From assembly GCA_965216025.1 (NCBI GenBank), contig CBDCEX010000017.1, positions 186,001 to 250,000 of the forward strand: a stretch of DNA of 64,000 bases, written 5' to 3'. Numbering within the stretch: position 1 is the stretch's first letter; the number at the start of each line of letters is the position of its first letter. The notes beneath the pieces were generated by a model. The model had not been told where the DNA came from. It did not search any database and worked only from the letters and a program-made list of their open reading frames with translations. This document shows positions 8,098 through 17,091 of this stretch, one piece after another. The position numbers and the translations under genes are program-made. The stretch comes from JADFQT01 sp965216025 (lineage in GTDB: Bacteria > Chloroflexota > Dehalococcoidia > Lucifugimonadales > UBA3495).

Positions 8098-9204
8098 GTG
8101 GTGGGCATAGTTATGGTTATGGTCTTGGGCAATAATAGTCAGGTCAGACCATCAGAGCAAGTGGGTAAGGCAACTGAAGGGATTGCCACCGCCGCCCAGC
8201 AGGTGGCTGCCGGCGCCACACAACAGTCCCAGGGCGCCGCGGACATTGGCAATGGCATGACTCAGCTCTCAACCGCGATTGACCAGGTGGCCGGCGGTAG
8301 TCAGGAGCAGGCCACTTCGGTGGACCAGGCCTCGAACATAGTGGCCCAGGTTTCCAAGGCCACCAGCGAAGTCGCCAGCAGCGCCCAGGCCGCCGCCGAA
8401 GGCCCCCGGGCAGCCAATGAAGCGGCCCGGGAAGGGTCCGACATGGTCGGCAAGACGGTGGAAGGCATGGTCCGGATCAAGGACGCCGTGGATGAGGCCT
8501 CCCAAAAAATCACAGAGCTGGGCGACCAGTCGGCTGAGATCGGCAAAATTGTCGCGGTCATCGACGACATCGCGGCCCCGACCAACCTGCTGGCCCTCAA
8601 CGCCGCCATCGAAGCCGCCCGGGCCGGCGAGCAAGGCCGGGGATTCGCGGTGGTCGCGGATGAGGTCCGCAAGCTGGCCGAACGAGTGACCGAAGCTACC
8701 AAGGAGATCGCCAATCTGATCGACGTGGTGCAGAAAGGTGTCGCCTCATCGGTCCAGGCCACCGAGGAAGGGGCCAAGGAAGTGGGCGAGGGCGCCCAGC
8801 TGGCCGAGGAAGCCGGTAAGACTCTGAGCCTGATCATGTCCTCGGTGGCATCGGTGGCATCGGTGGCTGAGCAGATTGAGCAGATCTCGGCTGCCGCGGA
8901 GGAAGTGAGCGCCTCCAGCGACGAGATGGTTAAGAACATCGAGAGCGTCAGCGGCGTCACCGAGCAGAACTCGGCGGCCACCGAGCAAATGGCCGCTAAC
9001 AGCCCCCAGGTATCTCAATCGGTGGAGAACATCTCTGGGATCATCGAGCAGAACAGCGCGGCTATCCAGGAGATGTCGGCATCGACGGAAGAAGTGTCCT
9101 CCCAGGTCCAGGAGGTGGTCGGCTCCAGCCAGGAGCTGGACCGCATGGCCAAGGAGCTTCAGGAAGTCGTCGGCAAATTCAACACCGCCGACTCTAGAAG
9201 TTAG
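8098..9204 (+). CDS. Methyl-accepting chemotaxis protein signalling domain, sensorless
   Basis: The 368 residues are almost entirely a long coiled coil of the MCP cytoplasmic domain. The conserved hairpin tip is at about residues 160-200 (IDDIAAPTNLLALNAAIEA, then RGFAVVADEVRKLAE). Gln/Glu-rich methylation-type heptads lie on both sides. There is no transmembrane helix, periplasmic domain or HAMP. The protein is either a soluble receptor or the surviving part of a longer one whose 5' end was lost at the junction with the restriction-gene region. The tip reads AAPTN where AEQTN is usual. The GTG start used here has a poor ribosome site, and ATG codons a few residues in are alternatives. It heads a mcp-cheW-cheY cluster and would signal through CheW to a CheA that is not in the window. 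Confidence 0.85.
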   Translation: MVGIVMVMVLGNNSQVRPSEQVGKATEGIATAAQQVAAGATQQSQGAADIGNGMTQLSTAIDQVAGGSQEQATSVDQASNIVAQVSKATSEVASSAQAAAEGPRAANEAAREGSDMVGKTVEGMVRIKDAVDEASQKITELGDQSAEIGKIVAVIDDIAAPTNLLALNAAIEAARAGEQGRGFAVVADEVRKLAERVTEATKEIANLIDVVQKGVASSVQATEEGAKEVGEGAQLAEEAGKTLSLIMSSVASVASVAEQIEQISAAAEEVSASSDEMVKNIESVSGVTEQNSAATEQMAANSPQVSQSVENISGIIEQNSAAIQEMSASTEEVSSQVQEVVGSSQELDRMAKELQEVVGKFNTADSRS

Positions 9205-9245
9205 CTACCCAGCCACTAAAACTGGCTGATGAAACAGAGGAGGCC

Positions 9246-9273
9246 GGGGAGGCTGGCAGGTGCCAGCCTCCCC
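9246..9273 (+). terminator. Strong hairpin between mcp and cheW
   Basis: A 13 bp perfect stem (ggggaggctggca / tgccagcctcccc) with a two-base loop lies 42 bases behind the mcp stop. No T-run follows, so it is either an attenuating/processing hairpin or a poor terminator. Confidence 0.5.
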
Positions 9274-9346
9274 AGTGCCTATCAGGTCAGCCATCCGTCG
9301 CAGCCACTAGATTCTTATTCCGATACCAATAAAGGGGCAACCAGAA

Positions 9347-9799
9347 ATGCAAACGCAAACCATTCAGCAGGATGAACAGCAATTGGTGGTATTTGACCTG
9401 GCGGACGAGGGATTCGGCGTCGACATAAGCGCCGTCCGAGAGATTATTCGCCTGCAAGAAATTACCCAGGTGCCCCGCACTCCTGAATTCGTTGAGGGTG
9501 TCATTAACCTGCGGGGAAAGGTGATACCAGTCATAGACCTGCGCAAGAGATTCGGGCTAACAGTGGTGGTTGATATAGGGGATCAAGACATAGGCGTGAT
9601 CGTGGACGCGGTGAAAGAGGTCCTGCGAATCCCCACCGATTCGGTGGAACCACCGGCTTCGGTCATCACCACTGCCGATTCCGTCTACATCTTGGGTATA
9701 GCCAAGCTGGACAGCCGCCTAATTATTCTTTTGGACTTGCAGAAGGTGCTTACCGAAGACGAGCACGGCGCTCTTTGGGAGATGGAACTTACCGCTTAG
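9347..9799 (+). CDS. cheW: CheW-like chemotaxis coupling protein
   Basis: The 150-residue protein couples MCP receptors to the CheA kinase in the cytoplasm. The family pattern is clear: VVFDLADEGFGVDISAVREI near the N-terminus, then VPRTPEFVEGVINLRGKVIPVIDLRKRFGL, then IGVIVDAVKEVLRI and a final ILLDLQKVL. Between RKRFGL and TVVVDIG the usual loop of ten or more residues is missing. This shortens the protein and removes part of the second beta-barrel subdomain, so coupling may be altered. The ATG lies about 140 bases behind the mcp stop, with AAAGGGG upstream. It is part of the mcp-cheW-cheY group, where cheA and cheR/cheB are absent. Confidence 0.9.
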   Translation: MQTQTIQQDEQQLVVFDLADEGFGVDISAVREIIRLQEITQVPRTPEFVEGVINLRGKVIPVIDLRKRFGLTVVVDIGDQDIGVIVDAVKEVLRIPTDSVEPPASVITTADSVYILGIAKLDSRLIILLDLQKVLTEDEHGALWEMELTA

Positions 9800-9875
9800 T
9801 AGCTGCGGGGACTGGGACGGCCAGTCTCCGCCATCTGTCTTACCCGCCAGCCAGGCAGCGAAGAGAGGAGGTACC

Positions 9876-10232
9876 ATGACGAAAATACTGATTGCAGATG
9901 ACTCCGCGTTTGCCAGGCTGAACTGCAAAAAGGTATTAACCAAGGGTGGGCACGATGTGGTGGAAGCCGCGAACGGCCTGGAAGCAGTCGCGCTCTTCCA
10001 AAGTGAGCGGCCAGATGTGGTGTTTTTGGACATTACGATGCCGGGTATGGACGGTCTCGCTGCCCTGGAGGAGATCCTAAAAATAGACGCCCAAGCCCCA
10101 ATAGCCATGGCCAGCGCCATGGGTCAGCAGAGCGTTGTCATGCAGGCACTGAAGGCCGGAGCCAAAGATTTTTTGGTGAAGCCCTTCGAGCGCGAACGGG
10201 TGTTGAAGACATTGGACAAGCTATTGGTTTAG
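9876..10232 (+). CDS. cheY: CheY-like single-domain response regulator
   Basis: This 118-residue receiver domain has no output domain. The acidic pocket is ADDS at residues 8-11, the phospho-acceptor Asp is in FLDITMPGMDG (about residue 53), the Ser/Thr position is in MASAMG (about residue 84) and the invariant Lys is in FLVKPF (about residue 106). It would take phosphate from a CheA-type kinase and act on the motility machinery or another target. AGAGAGGAGG lies seven bases before the ATG. A GC hairpin separates it from cheW. The next DNA downstream is the IS630 array, and the kinase beyond the array is truncated. Confidence 0.9.
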   Translation: MTKILIADDSAFARLNCKKVLTKGGHDVVEAANGLEAVALFQSERPDVVFLDITMPGMDGLAALEEILKIDAQAPIAMASAMGQQSVVMQALKAGAKDFLVKPFERERVLKTLDKLLV

Positions 10233-10432
10233 CCTCTGAGCTGCTCGCCTAGCATTTCGTGAAACCAGCCGAACTGGGCTCAGCAGCAGCTACCGGTTGG
10301 CCTCGCGAGTCTTGGATTTAGATCACGACCCCCACCGCATTCCATCCGCCGTTCCCTGGCAACCTTCACCATGACCTGGGCCCGACTCCGATCTTCATCA
10401 CTAGTACAGGTTGGCGTAAATAACCCGGCAGT

Positions 10433-11152
10433 TCATGCGACCAGCACCTTGCCTTGGTAAGTCCATTTGAAGGGCTTTGCCATGGTCCGGTTGTAATAGT
10501 CGATGAAGTCCCACACCTTCTGTTTCAGATCGGTCACCGATCTGAATGACCCTCGCTGTAGCAGTTTTCGCACCAGAATGCTCAGCCAGATTTCCACTTG
10601 GTTCATCCATGACGTGTGCTTGGGGGTGTAGTGAAACACGATACAGTGGCTGGGATCGCTGAGAAATGCGGCCCGGGACTCTCGGTTCGCCAATGTGCCC
10701 CACTTGCCCTTCTTACCCAACTCCAGGTCCAGCCCAGACTCTCTGGCTACCCAGCGCACTAGAGATTCAGAACGGTGCGTGTCCAGGTTGTCCACCACAA
10801 AATGCCACCGCTGGGCCGCCCTATCGCTAGCGATCACTGCCTCCACATGCTGCAGAAAGTCCGCTTCGGTACGTCTGGGCCCCCCATAGGGCTCAACAAT
10901 CTGACCCGTCACCACATCCCGACTGATGATGAAGGAGCGTGTACCATGCCGGATGTACTCAAACTCCCGCCGTTCCACCTTCCCCGGCGCCAAGGGCAAC
11001 CCAGGATGTTTGCGCTCCAGGGCCTGTACTCCGGTCAACTCATCAGTGCTCATCACTCGCTCCCCAGATTGGACCAAGGCGGGAGCTTCTCGGTACAGAT
11101 CGCAGATGTCAGTGACTTTGGCGTCATAGTGCTCGTCCCCGGAGGGTGTCAA
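10433..11152 (-). CDS. IS630-family transposase, catalytic frame (array copy 1)
   Basis: The frame encodes 239 residues with the DDE domain. The first Asp is in VMSTDELTGVQALERKHP (about residue 36), the second in FVVDNLDTHR (about residue 122) and the Glu is in SWMNQVEIWLSIL (about residue 187). It lies in the -1 frame relative to the helix-turn-helix frame upstream. Reading back past its ATG gives DLKPHRIRYWLTPSGDEHYD, the normal linker of these enzymes, so the natural product is a fusion made by slippage on AAAGGGGG. A stand-alone start at the ATG is possible but would lose the DNA-binding domain. Confidence 0.85.
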   Translation of the reverse strand: MTPSGDEHYDAKVTDICDLYREAPALVQSGERVMSTDELTGVQALERKHPGLPLAPGKVERREFEYIRHGTRSFIISRDVVTGQIVEPYGGPRRTEADFLQHVEAVIASDRAAQRWHFVVDNLDTHRSESLVRWVARESGLDLELGKKGKWGTLANRESRAAFLSDPSHCIVFHYTPKHTSWMNQVEIWLSILVRKLLQRGSFRSVTDLKQKVWDFIDYYNRTMAKPFKWTYQGKVLVA

Positions 11153-11175
11153 CCAATAGCGTATCCGGTGGGGTT

Positions 11176-11658
11176 TCAGGTCCCCCTTTCTAGAAGCCTG
11201 GCCGCATGACGGGGGGAAATCCGTTCTACGATGCCTTTTTCGATGATCTCATCAGCCAATTCCCGGCTGGTCCACTGGCTGATAGGACGACCGCACTGGC
11301 TGGGGGCCTCACAAGCCAGGGACATGATCTGGCAAACTTGCTCTGGGGTGATCCGGGCGGGAGCCCCAGGACGAGGCGCATCCCGCAACCTTTCTTCTAT
11401 ACTCAGGTCTTCCAGAATGGCTGCCTGTAGCCCCAGCCAGCGGTTGCGCCAGAACCGTACCGTATCCACATCCAGGCCCACTTCGCGGGCTATTTGGCTG
11501 TTGTTCAGGCCAGCCGCGGCAGACAGAATGATTCTGCCTCGCCGGGCCAACTGCTGGGGGGTGCTATATCGGCGCACCAGGGTTTCCAATCCTTGCTGCT
11601 CTTCCGGGGATAATTCCACCACGGGAGGTTTCGGTCCACGCATCGCCTTCACCACCAC
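11176..11658 (-). CDS. IS630-family transposase, helix-turn-helix frame (array copy 1)
   Basis: The frame encodes 160 residues with the N-terminal helix-turn-helix region of IS630 transposases: ELSPEEQQGLETLVRR, then the HTH ILSAAAGLNNSQIAREVGLD, and a second HTH-like part ending PRHAARLLERGT. It terminates at TGA directly after an AAAGGGGG run, where a -1 shift leads into the catalytic frame. The same break occurs in every array copy. It would recognise the GTACAGGT ends. Confidence 0.85.
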   Translation of the reverse strand: MVVKAMRGPKPPVVELSPEEQQGLETLVRRYSTPQQLARRGRIILSAAAGLNNSQIAREVGLDVDTVRFWRNRWLGLQAAILEDLSIEERLRDAPRPGAPARITPEQVCQIMSLACEAPSQCGRPISQWTSRELADEIIEKGIVERISPRHAARLLERGT

Positions 11659-11753
11659 ACTTCATCTCTCCAACCTCAACGCGCTCATTATACTACTCGG
11701 GCTTTTCAGCCCACCTGTACTAGTACAGGTGGCGGCGTAAATAACCCGGCAGT

Positions 11754-12480
11754 TCATGCGACCAGCACCTTGCCTTGGTAAGTCCATTTGAAGGGCTTTG
11801 CCATGGTCCGGTTGTAATAGTCGATGAAGTTCCACACCTTCTGTTTCAGATCGGTCACCGATCTGAATGACCCTCGCTGTAGCAGTTTTCGCACCAGAAT
11901 GCTCAGCCAGATTTCCACTTGGTTCATCCATGACGTGTGCTTGGGGGTGTAGTGAAACACGATACAGTGGCTGGGATCGCTGAGAAATGCGGCCCGGGAC
12001 TCTCGGTTCGCCAATGTGCCCCACTTGCCCTTCTTACCCAACTCCAGGTCCAGCCCAGACTCTCTGGCTACCGCAGCGCACTAGAGATTCAGAACGGTGC
12101 GTGTCCAGGTTGTCCACCACAAAATGCCACCGCTGGGCCGCCCTATCCCTAGCGATCACTGCCTCCACATGCGGAAGAGAATTTGATTGCAGAAAGTCCG
12201 CTTCGGTACGTCTGGGCCCCCCATAGGGCTCAACAATCTGACCCGTCACCACATCCCGACTGATGATGAAGGAGCGTGTACCATGCCGGATGTACTCAAA
12301 CTCCCGCCGTTCCACCTTCCCCGGCGCCAAGGGCAACCCAGGATGTTTGCGCTCCAAGGGCCTGTACTCCGGTCAACTCATCAGTGCTCATCACTCGCTC
12401 CCCAGATTGGACTAAGGCGGGAGCATCTCGGTACAGGTCGCAGATGTCAGTGACTTTGGCGTCATAGTTCTCGTCCTCCG
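11754..12480 (-). pseudogene. IS630-family transposase catalytic frame, broken (array copy 2)
   Basis: The equivalent of the 239-residue catalytic frame is divided into at least three pieces by small insertions. One piece (to 11754) keeps the C-terminal SWMNQVEIWLSIL motif with the catalytic Glu, and another (12357-12034) keeps FVVDNLDTHR with the second Asp. The start of the frame near 12480 is also disrupted. It cannot give an active enzyme. Confidence 0.8.
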
Positions 12481-12514
12481 GAGGGTGTCAACCAATAGCG
12501 TATCCGGTGGGGTT

Positions 12515-12997
12515 TCAGGTCCCCCTTTCTAGAAGCCTGGCCGCATGACGGGGGGAAATCCGTTCTACGATGCCTTTTTCGATGATCTCATCAGCCAATT
12601 CCCGGCTGGTCCACTGGCTGATAGGACGACCGCACTGGCTGGGGGCCTCACAAGCCAGGGACATGATCTGGCAAACTTGCTCTGGGGTGATCCGGGCGGG
12701 AGCCCCAGGACGAGGCGCATCCCGCAACCTTTCTTCTATACTCAGGTCTTCCAGAATGGCTGCCTGTAGCCCCAGCCAGCGGTTGCGCCAGAACCGTACC
12801 GTATCCACATCCAGGCCCACTTCGCGGGCTATTTGGCTGTTGTTCAGGCCAGCCGCGGCAGACAGAATGATTCTGCCTCGCCGGGCCAACTGCTGGGGGG
12901 TGCTATATCGGCGCACCAGGGTTTCCAATCCTTGCTGCTCTTCCGGGGATAATTCCACCACGGGAGGTTTCGGTCCACGCATCGCCTTCACCACCAC
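12515..12997 (-). CDS. IS630-family transposase, helix-turn-helix frame (array copy 2)
   Basis: The 160 residues are identical in translation to the helix-turn-helix frame of copy 1. With the catalytic frame of this copy broken, the product could act only as a DNA-binding fragment, perhaps competing with the full transposase for the ends. Confidence 0.8.
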   Translation of the reverse strand: MVVKAMRGPKPPVVELSPEEQQGLETLVRRYSTPQQLARRGRIILSAAAGLNNSQIAREVGLDVDTVRFWRNRWLGLQAAILEDLSIEERLRDAPRPGAPARITPEQVCQIMSLACEAPSQCGRPISQWTSRELADEIIEKGIVERISPRHAARLLERGT

Positions 12998-13090
12998 ACT
13001 TCATCTCTCCAACCTCAACGCGCTCATTATACTACTCGGGCTTTTCAGCCCACCTGTACTAGTACAGGTGGGCGTAAATAACCCGGCAGT

Positions 13091-13810
13091 TCATGCGACC
13101 AGCACCTTGCCTTGGTAAGTCCATTTGAAGGGCTTTGCCATGGTCCGGTTGTAATAGTCGATGAAGTCCCACACCTTCTGTTTCAGATCGGTCACCGATC
13201 TGAATGACCCTCGCTGTAGCAGTTTTCGCACCAGAATGCTCAGCCAGATTTCCACTTGGTTCATCCATGACGTGTGCTTGGGGGTGTAGTGAAACACGAT
13301 ACAGTGGCTGGGATCGCTGAGAAATGCGGCCCGGGACTCTCGGTTCGCCAATGTGCCCCACTTGCCCTTCTTACCCAACTCCAGGTCCAGCCCAGACTCT
13401 CTGGCTACCCAGCGCACTAGAGATTCAGAACGGTGCGTGTCCAGGTTGTCCACCACAAAATGCCACCGCTGGGCCGCCCTATCGCTAGCGATCACTGCCT
13501 CCACATGCTGCAGAAAGTCCGCTTCGGTACGTCTGGGCCCCCCATAGGGCTCAACAATCTGACCCGTCACCACATCCCGACTGATGATGAAGGAGCGTGT
13601 ACCATGCCGGATGTACTCAAACTCCCGCCGTTCCACCTTCCCCGGCGCCAAGGGCAACCCAGGATGTTTGCGCTCCAGGGCCTGTACTCCGGTCAACTCA
13701 TCAGTGCTCATCACTCGCTCCCCAGATTGGACCAAGGCGGGAGCTTCTCGGTACAGATCGCAGATGTCAGTGACTTTGGCGTCATAGTGCTCGTCCCCGG
13801 AGGGTGTCAA
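13091..13810 (-). CDS. IS630-family transposase, catalytic frame (array copy 3)
   Basis: The 239 residues are identical in translation to the catalytic frame of copy 1, with all three DDE residues present (STDELTG, VVDNLDTH, NQVEIW). It requires the -1 shift on AAAGGGGG to join the DNA-binding frame. With copies 1 and 4 this means three intact catalytic frames in the array. Confidence 0.85.
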   Translation of the reverse strand: MTPSGDEHYDAKVTDICDLYREAPALVQSGERVMSTDELTGVQALERKHPGLPLAPGKVERREFEYIRHGTRSFIISRDVVTGQIVEPYGGPRRTEADFLQHVEAVIASDRAAQRWHFVVDNLDTHRSESLVRWVARESGLDLELGKKGKWGTLANRESRAAFLSDPSHCIVFHYTPKHTSWMNQVEIWLSILVRKLLQRGSFRSVTDLKQKVWDFIDYYNRTMAKPFKWTYQGKVLVA

Positions 13811-13833
13811 CCAATAGCGTATCCGGTGGGGTT

Positions 13834-14316
13834 TCAGGTCCCCCTTTCTAGAAGCCTGGCCGCATGACGGGGGGAAATCCGTTCTACGATGCCTTTTTCG
13901 ATGATCTCATCAGCCAATTCCCGGCTGGTCCACTGGCTGATAGGACGACCGCACTGGCTGGGGGCCTCACAAGCCAGGGACATGATCTGGCAAACTTGCT
14001 CTGGGGTGATCCGGGCGGGAGCCCCAGGACGAGGCGCATCCCGCAACCTTTCTTCTATACTCAGGTCTTCCAGAATGGCTGCCTGTAGCCCCAGCCAGCG
14101 GTTGCGCCAGAACCGTACCGTATCCACATCCAGGCCCACTTCGCGGGCTATTTGGCTGTTGTTCAGGCCAGCCGCGGCAGACAGAATGATTCTGCCTCGC
14201 CGGGCCAACTGCTGGGGGGTGCTATATCGGCGCACCAGGGTTTCCAATCCTTGCTGCTCTTCCGGGGATAATTCCACCACGGGAGGTTTCGGTCCACGCA
14301 TCGCCTTCACCACCAC
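13834..14316 (-). CDS. IS630-family transposase, helix-turn-helix frame (array copy 3)
   Basis: The 160 residues equal the copy 1 frame and end at the same AAAGGGGG slip site and TGA. It is the DNA-binding half of the transposase. Confidence 0.83.
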   Translation of the reverse strand: MVVKAMRGPKPPVVELSPEEQQGLETLVRRYSTPQQLARRGRIILSAAAGLNNSQIAREVGLDVDTVRFWRNRWLGLQAAILEDLSIEERLRDAPRPGAPARITPEQVCQIMSLACEAPSQCGRPISQWTSRELADEIIEKGIVERISPRHAARLLERGT

Positions 14317-14409
14317 ACTTCATCTCTCCAACCTCAACGCGCTCATTATACTACTCGGGCTTTTCAGCCCACCTGTACTAGTACAGGTGGGCGTAAATAA
14401 CCCGGCAGT

Positions 14410-15129
14410 TCATGCGACCAGCACCTTGCCTTGGTAAGTCCATTTGAAGGGCTTTGCCATGGTCCGGTTGTAATAGTCGATGAAGTCCCACACCTTCTGT
14501 TTCAGATCGGTCACCGATCTGAATGACCCTCGCTGTAGCAGTTTTCGCACCAGAATGCTCAGCCAGATTTCCACTTGGTTCATCCATGACGTGTGCTTGG
14601 GGGTGTAGTGAAACACGATACAGTGGCTGGGATCGCTGAGAAATGCGGCCCGGGACTCTCGGTTCGCCAATGTGCCCCACTTGCCCTTCTTACCCAACTC
14701 CAGGTCCAGCCCAGACTCTCTGGCTACCCAGCGCACTAGAGATTCAGAACGGTGCGTGTCCAGGTTGTCCACCACAAAATGCCACCGCTGAGCCGCCCTA
14801 TCGCTAGCGATCACTGCCTCCACATGCTGCAGAAAGTCCGCTTCGGTACGTCTGGGCCCCCCATAGGGCTCAACAATCTGACCCGTCACCACATCCCGAC
14901 TGATGATGAAGGAGCGTGTACCATGCCGGATGTACTCAAACTCCCGCCGTTCCACCTTCCCCGGCGCCAAGGGCAACCCAGGATGTTTGCGCTCCAGGGC
15001 CTGTACTCCGGTCAACTCATCAGTGCTCATCACTCGCTCCCCAGATTGGACCAAGGCGGGAGCTTCTCGGTACAGATCGCAGATGTCAGTGACTTTGGCG
15101 TCATAGTGCTCGTCCCCGGAGGGTGTCAA
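14410..15129 (-). CDS. IS630-family transposase, catalytic frame (array copy 4)
   Basis: The 239-residue DDE frame is intact and translates identically to copies 1 and 3, apart from one silent change at 14791 (ggg to gag context in the complementary frame). The IS701 insertion separates it from the helix-turn-helix frame, so this copy can no longer make the fusion. Confidence 0.82.
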   Translation of the reverse strand: MTPSGDEHYDAKVTDICDLYREAPALVQSGERVMSTDELTGVQALERKHPGLPLAPGKVERREFEYIRHGTRSFIISRDVVTGQIVEPYGGPRRTEADFLQHVEAVIASDRAAQRWHFVVDNLDTHRSESLVRWVARESGLDLELGKKGKWGTLANRESRAAFLSDPSHCIVFHYTPKHTSWMNQVEIWLSILVRKLLQRGSFRSVTDLKQKVWDFIDYYNRTMAKPFKWTYQGKVLVA

Positions 15130-15170
15130 CCAATAGCGTATCCGGTGGGGTTTCAGGTCCCCCTTTCTAG

Positions 15171-16622
15171 TACTACAACGACGGGTTTAAGGTGACGGCT
15201 CCATCCTGCTTTCGCGGCGGGTGGAGCGGCGTCTCTCGTGGGAACGGCGAGCCCGTTCGTTGCGTAGCTGCGTATCCTCCAGCCACAACAGCAATTGATC
15301 GGGCCCGAACTGCTCACGGGGCAGCATCTCCCGCACCACCCGGTACACCTGTGGCCTCGTGATCCGGGGCATCTTTTTCCCCCCAATCCTGCTGCAGGCT
15401 CAGCAGGAACGCTCCACCCAGCAGGCACATGGCTATGTGGTGATGCCACCCTGCCCAGCTGCGGGTCTCGTATTCGTCCAGCCCCACGTCACCCTTCTCA
15501 GTCTCGAACTCCGTTTCAATGCGCCACCTGGACCCACTCACGTAGGCCAGAGTCTCCAAGGTTGTGCCCTCGGGAGCGTTGGACAGGTAGTAGCGGGGCT
15601 CGCTGCCGTCCAGGTTCCGGCGCCAGACGGCCCACAGTTCCTCGCCGGGCTTGCGCCTCCTGGTGACCCGCACCCGCTGGGCACTGAACCGGTAGGTGCG
15701 CGGCCCCTGGCTTCCCTGGGCCACCGTTATCTCCCGCCAAGCCTCATCCGGCAGTTCATCACCGCGCTGCTCCATGGTCCGCCGCTGCCCAGGCCGCAGC
15801 TTGGGTTTGCGGGGGCGGCCGAACCCCGGATATTCCGGACTGGTCCAAGCCGGGTCCAAGGGCCAGACCGTAGTGCCGCCCGGAACGTCCAGCACGTAGC
15901 GCATCCCCAGGGCCGCCAGTCCCTCCCGGAAGGTCGGCGACATCCCGAAGGCGTCGTCTCCGGCAACCCACTCGGCCCTGAGGTAGCCCAACTCCAGGAC
16001 CCGCTCCAGCATCTCCAGGGCCAACTCCGTCTTTGACCGGTAGTTCCGCCGGTCCTCCGGCACACCCGCCGCAGCACACCGGTCCTGGTCGGAGGTCCAA
16101 CTCTTGGGCAGATACAGCCGCTTGTCCACCAACGCCCGGCCCAGCGGGCTGACGTAGGCCAGGAACATCCCACCCTGGCAGTTGGCCACCTTGCCCAGCC
16201 TGCCGCAGTACTGCCGGGCCACTCCCGCCGATTTCCTGCCCTGCTTGGGGAAGTCGCTGCCATCGAACACCCACACCGCCTCCGGGTGTCCCAGCCTGGG
16301 GGCCAAGTATTCCTGCAACCGCCCTATGACTGTCTCATCGGACCACCGGGCCTCGGTGAGAAAGCGCTGCATCGCCCGGGCCGAGATGCCCACCGATTCC
16401 GAGAGATTCTCGGCGTTGCGCCGCTCCTGGTCCTGCACCAGCAGCGCCTGAAGGTAATTCCCGCTGTGATCCCGCCACTGCTTGCGGCCGAAGGAGGCCG
16501 CAAAGAAGGCGTGGAATTCCTGAAGGCTGTCGTAGACCCGCTCGAAGCTCGCCGCATCCATCACCCAAACCATCCAACATCATCTGTCCAGCCATCCTAC
16601 CAGACAACTCGTCGTTGTAGTA
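15171..16622 (-). mobile_element. IS701-family insertion sequence
   Basis: The 1452 bp element has ends TACTACAACGACG on the left and, on the other strand, TACTACAACGACGAG at the right. It is flanked by CTAG on both sides, fitting the 4 bp YTAR-type target duplication of the IS701 family. It carries one transposase gene on the minus strand whose last part is in another frame. It sits inside array copy 4, so it is younger than that copy. Confidence 0.9.
15187..16573 (-). CDS. IS701-family transposase with a C-terminal frame change
   Basis: The main frame (16573-15314) encodes the catalytic part. VWVFDGSDFPKQGRKSAG with GVARQYCGRLGKVANCQ (residues about 95-130) is the family signature. VAGDDAFGMSP carries the second Asp (about residue 206), and SRWRIETEFETEKGDVGLDEYE carries the acidic third motif (about residue 350). 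After SLQQDWGEK the expected C-terminal tail (MPRITRPQVYRVVREMLP, then LLLWLEDTQLRNERAR) continues in the -1 frame to 15187, while the original frame runs on meaninglessly to 15314. The change falls on GGGGGGAAAAAG, a plausible slippery run. It is either programmed slippage or a recent indel in an otherwise full-length enzyme of about 460 residues. Confidence 0.82.
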
Positions 16623-17091
16623 CTAGAAGCCTGGCCGCATGACGGGGGGAAATCCGTTCTACGATGCCTTTTTCGATGATCTCATCAGCCAATTCCCGGC
16701 TGGTCCACTGGCTGATAGGACGACCGCACTGGCTGGGGGCCTCACAAGCCAGGGACATGATCTGGCAAACTTGCTCTGGGGTGATCCGGGCGGGAGCCCC
16801 AGGACGAGGCGCATCCCGCAACCTTTCTTCTATACTCAGGTCTTCCAGAATGGCTGCCTGTAGCCCCAGCCAGCGGTTGCGCCAGAACCGTACCGTATCC
16901 ACATCCAGGCCCACTTCGCGGGCTATTTGGCTGTTGTTCAGGCCAGCCGCGGCAGACAGAATGATTCTGCCTCGCCGGGCCAACTGCTGGGGGGTGCTAT
17001 ATCGGCGCACCAGGGTTTCCAATCCTTGCTGCTCTTCCGGGGATAATTCCACCACGGGAGGTTTCGGTCCACGCATCGCCTTCACCACCAC
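16597..17091 (-). pseudogene. IS630-family transposase, helix-turn-helix frame (array copy 4), disrupted
   Basis: The frame is intact up to PRHAARLL and then runs into the right end of the inserted IS701 element, giving a foreign tail of LQRRVVW. The slip site and the join to the catalytic frame are lost. Confidence 0.8.

Larger units (their letters stand above)
10404..11720 (-). mobile_element. IS630-family element B, array copy 1
   Basis: This is the first unit (1317 bp) of a head-to-tail array of four. The ends are GTACAGGT...ACCTGTAC, with TA at 10402-10403 and 11721-11722. The outer left context is CTAG, and each junction between copies is CTGTAC-TA-GTACAG, so neighbouring units share one TA. 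It carries a helix-turn-helix frame and a DDE frame. The left inverted repeat differs by one base from the other copies (gtacaggttggc). Confidence 0.9.
11723..13059 (-). mobile_element. IS630-family element B, array copy 2 (decayed)
   Basis: This second array unit is 1337 bp, 20 bp longer than its neighbours because of several small insertions. They include an extra ggaagagaatttgatt-like block near 12173 and single-base or short insertions near 12073, 12357 and 12477. The ends and TA junctions are intact. It is the only copy with heavy damage, so it may be the oldest or an unneeded passenger. Confidence 0.88.
13062..14378 (-). mobile_element. IS630-family element B, array copy 3
   Basis: The third array unit is 1317 bp, with both ends GTACAGGTGGGC / GCCCACCTGTAC intact and single TA junctions at 13060-13061 and 14379-14380. 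It is almost identical to copy 1 and has both transposase frames open. Confidence 0.9.
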
